From Bacteroidota bacterium (GTDB taxonomy: Bacteria; Bacteroidota; Ignavibacteria; Ignavibacteriales; Ignavibacteriaceae), in NCBI GenBank assembly GCA_023433685.1, contig JAEYUD010000045.1:1-9569 (forward strand): DNA of 9,569 nucleotides. Direction: 5' to 3'. A model generated the notes under the pieces. It ran no database searches, had not been told where the DNA came from, and saw only the letters and a list, made by a program, of their open reading frames with translations. The translations under genes and the position numbers were made by a program. Below, in pieces: positions 4,686-9,569 of this stretch. Position 1 is the stretch's first letter. Each line of letters opens with the position of its first letter.

Positions 4686-7157
4686 ATGAAAAATTCATTG
4701 TTTTTTACAGACAGGGAGGCCAACGAGAGTTACTCCCTTTCAAATCAGTTCGCTGAACATCTCGAGTTTATTCTCGTTAAAACCCGCCAGACGGTAACAA
4801 ATAACGACATGTACTACGCCCTCTCCCTCTCGATCAGGGACAGGCTCGTAAGGAACTGGCTGCGCACGCAACACGCTTACAACACAAAAGATGTGAAGAA
4901 GGTATATTACCTCTCACTCGAGTTCCTGATGGGTCGCCTCCTTGGTAACGCCCTGATAAACATGGACTACTACGAGGAGTGCCGCAAGATACTCCGGAAA
5001 GATGAATATGTACTTGAAGACATAATCGAACTTGAGCACGATATGGCGCTCGGAAATGGCGGTTTGGGAAGGCTCGCTGCCTGTTTCCTGGATTCCATGG
5101 CTACACTTCAGCTTCCGGCGTTCGGTTACGGCATCCGTTACGAGTTCGGTATCTTCAAACAGGAGATTCTTAATGGCCGTCAGCAGGAGCAACCCGACTA
5201 CTGGCTCGCCTACGGCTGTCCGTGGGAGATTCCGAGGCGCGAGCTCACATTCAAGGTCCGTTTCTTCGGTCGCGTTGTTACAGTAAGAACCCCCGAAGGA
5301 AAACTTAAGCACAACTGGATCGATACCGAGAACATTCTCGCCGCGGCGTATGATGTTCCTGTTCCCGGCTACAAATCGGATACAGTGAACAACCTCAGGC
5401 TTTGGGCCGCGAGAGCGAACGAGGAGTTCAACTTCAAAGATTTTAACGAGGGTAACTATGTGGCCGCGGTTGAGGGAAAGAACATCTCCGAGAATATCTC
5501 GAAGGTGCTTTACCCCAACGACAGTTACACCGAAGGGAAGTTCCTCCGCCTGAAACAGCAATACTTCTTCTCCTCGGCGTCACTTCAGGATATCATCAGG
5601 AAGTATCAGATCAACCACAAGACATTCGAGAAGTTCCCCGAGAAGGTCGCCATCCAGCTTAACGACACGCACCCCGTGATCGCGATCCCTGAGCTGATGC
5701 GCATCCTGATCGATGAGTACAACCTCCCATGGGATGAGGCCTGGAGGATCACAACGGGCACCTTCGCCTACACGAATCACACCGTGGTTCCCGAGGCGCT
5801 CGAAGAGTGGTCGGTTTCCATTTTTGAGGAACTGTTGCCGCGCCACCTGCAGATCATCTATGATATCAACCACAACTTCCTTACCGATGTTAAGGAAAAG
5901 TATAACCTTTCGGATGAAGTTGTTTCAAGGATCTCGATCATTCGTGAGAACCCCGACAAGAGGATCCGCATGGCAAACCTCGCCATTGTATGCAGTCACT
6001 CCGTTAACGGTGTGGCGGCACTTCACTCGGACATCCTTAAACAGCTCATTTTTAACGATTTTTACAAGATCTTCCCGAAGAAGTTCAAGAATGTCACCAA
6101 TGGCATCACCTTCCGCAGGTGGATCCGCCACGCGAACCCCCTCCTTTCATCACTAATTTCCGACAGGATCGGTGAAGACTGGATACTCCACAACGACAAG
6201 ATCCGCGAGATCGAAAAATTTGTAGATGACACCGAGTTCATTAACAACTGGAGTCATGTGAAGTGGTTCAACAAGCAACTGCTTGCCAAGTTCATCAAAA
6301 GCGAATACGGTATAACAGTCTCAACCGATTCGATCTTCGATGTCCACATCAAGAGGTTCCACGAGTACAAGCGCCAACTGTTGAATGTGCTTCATGTAAT
6401 TACCCTCTACAACCGGATCAAGGAGAACCCCCGGTACGACGCGGTTCCCAGAACCGTGATCTTCGCCGGAAAGGCTGCCCCTGCTTACCACATGGCGAAG
6501 CTCGTGATCAAGCTTATCCACTCGGTTGCCGATGTGGTTAACAACGATCCCGCCATCGGCGACAAACTTAAAGTGGTATTCATCGCCAACTACGGCGTCT
6601 CACTCGCGGAGAGGATAATCCCCGCTGCAGATCTTTCAGAACAGATCTCCACCGCGGGTCTCGAGGCTTCAGGCACGGGTAACATGAAGTTCGCCCTCAA
6701 CGGCGCGCTCACAATCGGAACCATGGACGGCGCAAACATTGAGATCCGTGAGGAAGTGGGTGACGACAATATCTTCATTTTCGGTCTCCTCGCTGATGAA
6801 GTGCTGGCTCTCAGGGCTTCCGGCTACAATCCGAAGGACTATTACGACAGAAATCCCGAACTCCGCCGCGTGATAAACATGATCGCCGGAAACTTCTTCT
6901 CACCGGCCGAACCGGGTCTCTTCCAGCCGATCATCGATTCGCTCATGGGCTCTGACTTCTATATGCTCATGGCCGACTATGAAGATTACTGCCGCGTTCA
7001 GCAGGAGGTCTCAAACACCTATCGCGACCGCGAAAAGTGGACGAAAATGTCGCTCCTTAACACCGCCCGTATCGCCAAGTTCTCAAGCGACCGCGCCATC
7101 TCAGACTATGCCAAAAACATCTGGGGCATAAAGCCGGTGAAGGTGAAAGTTAAATGA
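4686..7157 (+). CDS. glgP: Glycogen/maltodextrin phosphorylase (GT35)
   Basis: PLP-dependent cytoplasmic enzyme that releases glucose-1-phosphate from the non-reducing ends of alpha-1,4-glucans using phosphate. The 823 residues match the classical glycogen/starch phosphorylase family. Signatures in order are YYLSLEFLMGR (74-84), LGNGGLGRL (122-130), QLNDTHP (324-330), NHTVVPEALE (364-373), KNVTNGITFRRW (about 467-478) and FDVHIKRFHEYKRQ (about 552-565). The PLP site EASGTGNMK ends in Lys668, the expected Schiff-base lysine, and is followed by FALNGALTIGTMDGANIEI. No frameshift or missing catalytic block is evident. The ATG has AGGAA at 4671-4675. The 76-bp gap to rfbC allows co-transcription, although it contains a heptad array and hairpin. 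The TGA stop begins another heptad array. Its product is the substrate of RmlA two genes upstream. Confidence 0.97.
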   Translation: MKNSLFFTDREANESYSLSNQFAEHLEFILVKTRQTVTNNDMYYALSLSIRDRLVRNWLRTQHAYNTKDVKKVYYLSLEFLMGRLLGNALINMDYYEECRKILRKDEYVLEDIIELEHDMALGNGGLGRLAACFLDSMATLQLPAFGYGIRYEFGIFKQEILNGRQQEQPDYWLAYGCPWEIPRRELTFKVRFFGRVVTVRTPEGKLKHNWIDTENILAAAYDVPVPGYKSDTVNNLRLWAARANEEFNFKDFNEGNYVAAVEGKNISENISKVLYPNDSYTEGKFLRLKQQYFFSSASLQDIIRKYQINHKTFEKFPEKVAIQLNDTHPVIAIPELMRILIDEYNLPWDEAWRITTGTFAYTNHTVVPEALEEWSVSIFEELLPRHLQIIYDINHNFLTDVKEKYNLSDEVVSRISIIRENPDKRIRMANLAIVCSHSVNGVAALHSDILKQLIFNDFYKIFPKKFKNVTNGITFRRWIRHANPLLSSLISDRIGEDWILHNDKIREIEKFVDDTEFINNWSHVKWFNKQLLAKFIKSEYGITVSTDSIFDVHIKRFHEYKRQLLNVLHVITLYNRIKENPRYDAVPRTVIFAGKAAPAYHMAKLVIKLIHSVADVVNNDPAIGDKLKVVFIANYGVSLAERIIPAADLSEQISTAGLEASGTGNMKFALNGALTIGTMDGANIEIREEVGDDNIFIFGLLADEVLALRASGYNPKDYYDRNPELRRVINMIAGNFFSPAEPGLFQPIIDSLMGSDFYMLMADYEDYCRVQQEVSNTYRDREKWTKMSLLNTARIAKFSSDRAISDYAKNIWGIKPVKVKVK

Positions 7158-7189
7158 AGTGTGAGCTATGAACTGTGAACTGTGAAGTA
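7155..7189 (+). repeat. TGAACTG heptad array containing the glgP stop codon
   Basis: Five units: TGAAGTG, TGAGCTA, TGAACTG, TGAACTG, TGAAGTA. The first three bases are the glgP stop. TGAACTGTGAACTGTGAAG (7169-7187) is the exact reverse complement of 7253-7271, making a 19-bp inverted repeat with the array behind the converging beta-lactamase gene. No T-run terminator is seen for glgP. Confidence 0.93.
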
Positions 7190-7200
7190 GTTTGCGAACG

Positions 7201-7239
7201 CTGAAGGCTGAGGGTGAATTTGTCCTGAAGGCTGATGTT
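7201..7239 (+). repeat. Degenerate TGAAGGC-type heptads between convergent genes
   Basis: CTGAAGGCTGA occurs at 7201-7211 and 7225-7235, separated by GGGTGAATTTGTC. TGA starts at 7202, 7209, 7215, 7226 and 7233, so the 7-bp period is partly broken. Composition resembles the array behind ndh (TGAAGGA, TGAGGGA). It lies in the loop of the 7169/7271 inverted repeat. Confidence 0.6.
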
Positions 7240-7243
7240 TTAA

Positions 7244-7278
7244 TACTTCACCCTTCACAGTTCACAGTTCACACTTCA
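7244..7278 (-). repeat. TGAACTG heptad array containing the beta-lactamase stop codon
   Basis: Read on the minus strand from 7278 the units are TGAAGTG, TGAACTG, TGAACTG, TGAAGGG and TGAAGTA. The first TGA is the stop codon of the class D beta-lactamase gene. It mirrors the glgP array in length, unit order and relation to the gene end. Confidence 0.93.
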
Positions 7279-8073
7279 AAAGAGTTGCAAGTATTTAAGT
7301 ATATTGATCGTAATCGTTTTCCTGGCCTGGAAGAAGCCGGGGGTTTCATCGTCGTAGGGTTTGCGGATGCGGGTGGCGAAATAGATCACATTATCCTTTA
7401 GTGTGATGTAGCCGACCCACCAGCCGGTGTCATCCTGCCCGGGGGTTCTGTTCCAGCCGGTTTTAGCCCGGAGGGTGTGGGTGGAGTCCTCAGTTTCGAT
7501 CATTATGTTTTTCACGATCGAGAAGGTCCTTTTCGAGAAGGGGAGTTTCTCCTCATCCAGATTGCGGAGGAAGTTTACCTGCTGCACGGGTGAAATCTTG
7601 TGGGAATTATCGATCCAGAATGAATCGACATGCGCGCCGATAACTTTGTTACCGTACTCACACTTATCGAGATACCGGAGATATTTTTCGCGACCAACCT
7701 GTGGGGCGAGTTTGGCGTAGACCCATAATGCCGAGTATTTAAATGCCCGGCGGAGGTCGAGGTCCTGATTCCAGTCGTCAACCCATCTTTTTACTCCATC
7801 CCATTTTACCGTTTCATACTCATCTTTCAGAATTCCTTCTTCAATGAATACCAGGGAATTGAATATTTTCGAAGTTGAAGCGGGCGACAATTCCAGATCC
7901 GCTTCAAGTGAGTCGCTGAATATCCATTTATTTGCCTTCTTGTCGAAGATGGTTATGCTTCCCCTGTATCCGGCTTCGTCGAAAAACTTTTGGAGATCGT
8001 GCTGTGCCATCACGGGAAATGTTGTCAGAATTATAGTAAGAACGATGAGGATGAAGTTGTATTTTTTGGGCAT
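7276..8073 (-). CDS. bla: Class D (OXA-type) serine beta-lactamase
   Basis: A secreted serine hydrolase predicted to open the beta-lactam ring. From the ATG at 8073 it has 265 residues, the usual OXA size. Residues 1-24 (MPKKYNFILIVLTIILTTF then PVMAQ) form a signal peptide. All class D landmarks are present in order: PASTSK with nucleophile Ser66 and Lys69, the lysine that is carboxylated in OXA enzymes; Ser114-Ala-Leu; Tyr140-Gly-Asn; Trp153 in DSFWIDNSHKIS, which stabilises the carboxylated lysine; and Lys204-Thr-Gly. GWWVGYI (217-223) is also typical. Deviations are STSK instead of STFK and SAL instead of the usual SxV. The lack of a receptor transmembrane region argues against a BlaR1 sensor. 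The frame extends four codons upstream to a TTG, but the ATG gives the better signal peptide. Upstream are a terminator and a good promoter candidate. Whether it confers resistance is unknown. Confidence 0.9.
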   Translation of the reverse strand: MPKKYNFILIVLTIILTTFPVMAQHDLQKFFDEAGYRGSITIFDKKANKWIFSDSLEADLELSPASTSKIFNSLVFIEEGILKDEYETVKWDGVKRWVDDWNQDLDLRRAFKYSALWVYAKLAPQVGREKYLRYLDKCEYGNKVIGAHVDSFWIDNSHKISPVQQVNFLRNLDEEKLPFSKRTFSIVKNIMIETEDSTHTLRAKTGWNRTPGQDDTGWWVGYITLKDNVIYFATRIRKPYDDETPGFFQARKTITINILKYLQLF

Positions 8074-8131
8074 TGAATATATCAATCAGGTATAAAGTAA
8101 GTTTTGTATTTTTTCTGAGTGCAAAAATAAC

Positions 8132-8160
8132 ATTATACATTTCGAAAAAAAGGCTGCCAA
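8132..8160 (-). promoter_or_regulatory. Likely promoter of the beta-lactamase gene
   Basis: On the minus strand TTGGCA (8160-8155, five of six to the -35 consensus) and TATAAT (8137-8132, perfect -10) are separated by exactly 17 bp. Transcription would start near 8125, giving a leader of about 50 nt. The -35 hexamer overlaps the 3' arm of the upstream terminator. A Bacteroidota-like element TATTTTTG (8129-8122) also lies here as an alternative. Confidence 0.55.
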
Positions 8161-8181
8161 AACCGGATGGCAGCCTTTTTT
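8146..8181. terminator. Bidirectional intrinsic terminator after the hydrogenase gene
   Basis: AAAAAAGGCTGCCA (8146-8159) and TGGCAGCCTTTTTT (8168-8181) are perfect complements around an 8-nt loop. The stem has a GC-rich core (GGCTGCC), with a T-run at the end on each strand. It begins 18 bp past the hydrogenase TAA stop on the minus strand and should end that transcript. It is the only classical terminator in the window. Confidence 0.92.
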
Positions 8182-8199
8182 CATTTGATCAGTACTTCA

Positions 8200-9569
8200 T
8201 TATCGAAGATCGTTTATTGCAGTTTTTACCTTGTCGATGGTGCAGTTGTGGATGATCTCACCGTCGATTACAACGGAGGGGCCCTTCTCGCAGTTTTCAG
8301 CGCAGAAAGTGGCGGATACATCAAACTCGCTGCCGAGGTTTTCGACGGAGACATGCCTGACTATCCTGTCGAGCAGTTTCTGTGAACCTTTGATGAAACA
8401 GGCGGTTCCGACACACACCGATATCTGTTTCTTCTCCCCCTCACTCTGGATAAGACTAATCCCACCTTCGAACCTTTTTCTGCTTTTGTAGTTTGTGTGC
8501 AGAAGCTGATGGGCGAGGTGGCTGCCGGGGGACTCAAGGAACGAGCCATAAAGCTCCTTTAACCAGGGGTTTTCAGAGGCGTTGTGGAGTTGCAGCATCT
8601 TGTCTGACTCAATTAGTCCTTTACCGCGGAGGGCGACCGTAGTTTCAGAATGAGTGACGGGTTGCCCCGCTCCACCCGCGCATCCGGATGGACAAGCCAT
8701 GATCTCGATGAAATCATAAACTTCTTCGCCGGCCTTGACCTTCTCGAGCAGTTCTTTCGCGTTTTTCAGTCCGCTCGCCACAGCGATCCGGTATTCCTTG
8801 TGTTCAACTGTGATTGTTTTGGTTTTTATCCCTTTATTACCGCGCAGGGGCAGCACATCCTTTTGTGAAGTGTCGCCGCCTGTCAGATGCCTTACCACGG
8901 CTTCAGCAACGCCGCCGGAATTACCGAAAATAATGCCTGCTCCTGTTTTAAAGCCGAGAGGCATGTCAAACGATTCAGGCTCAAGTTCATCGAAGCAGAT
9001 GCCTGCCTCTTTAATCATCCGCGCGAGTTCAGGCACCGTGAGAACGAGATCGACATCCTTCACATCCTTGCCGTCCCTGGTGATCTCGAATTTCTTCGCG
9101 GTACAGGGCATCACGGAGACGGAAACAATCTTTTCCTTTTCTACACCCAGTTTGCCAGGGAGCCAGTTCTTTATCAGGGCACCCATCATCCCCTGAGGTG
9201 ATTTGCAAGAGGAGATGTTTCCGAGGAACTCAGGCTGGTACTGCTCTGCGTATTTCACCCATGCGGGGCAGCATGAAGTTATCAGTGGCATCTTGCCGCC
9301 GTTTGCCACCCGTTCCATAAGTTCGTTTGCCTCCTCGATCACGGTAAGATCCGCTCCGAATGAAGTGTCGTAAACCTTCGCGAAGCCGAGGTGTTTCAAG
9401 GCGGCGATCATCTTGCCCGTTACATTTTCCCCCTCACGGTAGCCGAACATCTCACCCAGAGAGACCCTGACCGCGGGAGCGAGCTGCACCACCACTACCT
9501 TCTCCCGGTCGTCGAGTGCTTCCCAGACCTGTTCAGTGTCCGAAGCGGGGGTGATGGCGGCTGTTGGAC
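8200..9569 (-). CDS. hydA: [FeFe]-hydrogenase catalytic subunit, C-terminal part (partial)
   Basis: Reversible H2 production/oxidation at the H-cluster, probably as part of an NAD(P)-linked multimeric (HydABC/HndABCD-type) enzyme. The 5' end lies beyond 9569. The frame is open to the edge and reads PTAAITPASDTEQVW, then the conserved VVVQLAPAVRVSLGE, so the GTG near 9495 is internal. Counting from that GTG, H-cluster motif L1 TSCCPAW is at 73-79, L2 MPCTAKKFE at 129-137 and L3 ACPSGCAGGAGQP at 267-279. The H-cluster ligands and the proton-relay cysteine are therefore present. A small-subunit-like region follows (about 285-345). A C-terminal thioredoxin-like [2Fe-2S] domain has Cys361, Cys366, Cys398 and Cys402 (C-x4-C and C-x3-C). 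A similar tail is, to my knowledge, present in Thermotoga HydA. N-terminal ferredoxin-like domains would be upstream, outside view. It ends in TAA followed by a terminator. Confidence 0.93.
   Translation of the reverse strand, partial: PTAAITPASDTEQVWEALDDREKVVVVQLAPAVRVSLGEMFGYREGENVTGKMIAALKHLGFAKVYDTSFGADLTVIEEANELMERVANGGKMPLITSCCPAWVKYAEQYQPEFLGNISSCKSPQGMMGALIKNWLPGKLGVEKEKIVSVSVMPCTAKKFEITRDGKDVKDVDLVLTVPELARMIKEAGICFDELEPESFDMPLGFKTGAGIIFGNSGGVAEAVVRHLTGGDTSQKDVLPLRGNKGIKTKTITVEHKEYRIAVASGLKNAKELLEKVKAGEEVYDFIEIMACPSGCAGGAGQPVTHSETTVALRGKGLIESDKMLQLHNASENPWLKELYGSFLESPGSHLAHQLLHTNYKSRKRFEGGISLIQSEGEKKQISVCVGTACFIKGSQKLLDRIVRHVSVENLGSEFDVSATFCAENCEKGPSVVIDGEIIHNCTIDKVKTAINDLR

Noticed and set aside
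105..7278. Heptad arrays as a CRISPR array
   Set aside because: Units are 7 bp and directly adjacent, with no unique spacers of CRISPR length, and no cas genes are present.
7192..7401. A 69-residue plus-strand open frame across the glgP/bla gap
   Set aside because: Its first part is heptad repeat sequence and the rest is antisense to the beta-lactamase coding region.
8200..9495. Complete hydrogenase gene starting at the GTG near 9495
   Set aside because: The frame stays open to the window edge, and the upstream residues match the conserved hydrogenase sequence preceding the VVVQ segment, so the gene is truncated by the window.
1..9569. Insertion sequence, prophage, tRNA or rRNA
   Set aside because: No transposase, integrase or phage protein, no tRNA-like cloverleaf and no rRNA motif was found.

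Overview
The window shows a bacterial chromosome segment with seven recognisable protein genes and the 3' end of an eighth. Gene content is type II NADH dehydrogenase, CorA, dTDP-sugar enzymes, glycogen phosphorylase, a class D beta-lactamase and an [FeFe]-hydrogenase. Together with weak or absent Shine-Dalgarno sites at several starts and intergenic DNA full of short tandem repeats, this suggests a facultative or fermentative member of the Bacteroidota/Chlorobiota/Ignavibacteriota group. That assignment is an inference, because no rRNA or other phylogenetic marker is present.

Layout. 3-125 (+) is the unidentified 3' end of a gene. 315-1556 (-) is ndh and 1796-2854 (-) is corA. A repeat-rich 310-bp divergent gap (2855-3164) separates these from a + strand group: rfbA (3165-4043), rfbC (4067-4609) and glgP (4686-7157). 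Converging on glgP is a class D beta-lactamase gene (7276-8073, -). After a clear intrinsic terminator comes the C-terminal part of an [FeFe]-hydrogenase catalytic subunit (8200-9569, -), cut by the window edge.

Metabolically, GlgP releases glucose-1-phosphate from glycogen, and RmlA (rfbA) uses glucose-1-phosphate with dTTP to make dTDP-glucose, so the + strand group could link storage glucan to surface-sugar synthesis. rmlB and rmlD are absent here. Ndh and the hydrogenase are two routes for disposing of reducing equivalents.

The most unusual feature is not a gene. Nearly every intergenic gap holds tandem arrays of 7-bp units, usually about five units (35 bp). Each unit contains a stop codon: TAG in the TTATTAG/CTATTAG type, TGA in the TGAACTG and TGAGGGA types. 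Because 7 is not a multiple of 3, three units close all three reading frames. The TAG or TGA stop of five of the eight genes is itself part of such an array, while the three genes ending in TAA do not use an array stop. Arrays in the three gaps at 126-314, 1602-1795 and 7158-7275 are arranged head-on, so that two of these gaps can form long hairpins. A GC-rich palindrome and a CTGCGT/AATC-type element recur beside them. I read this as a dispersed intergenic repeat system associated with gene 3' ends. Its function, if it has one, cannot be settled from this sequence.
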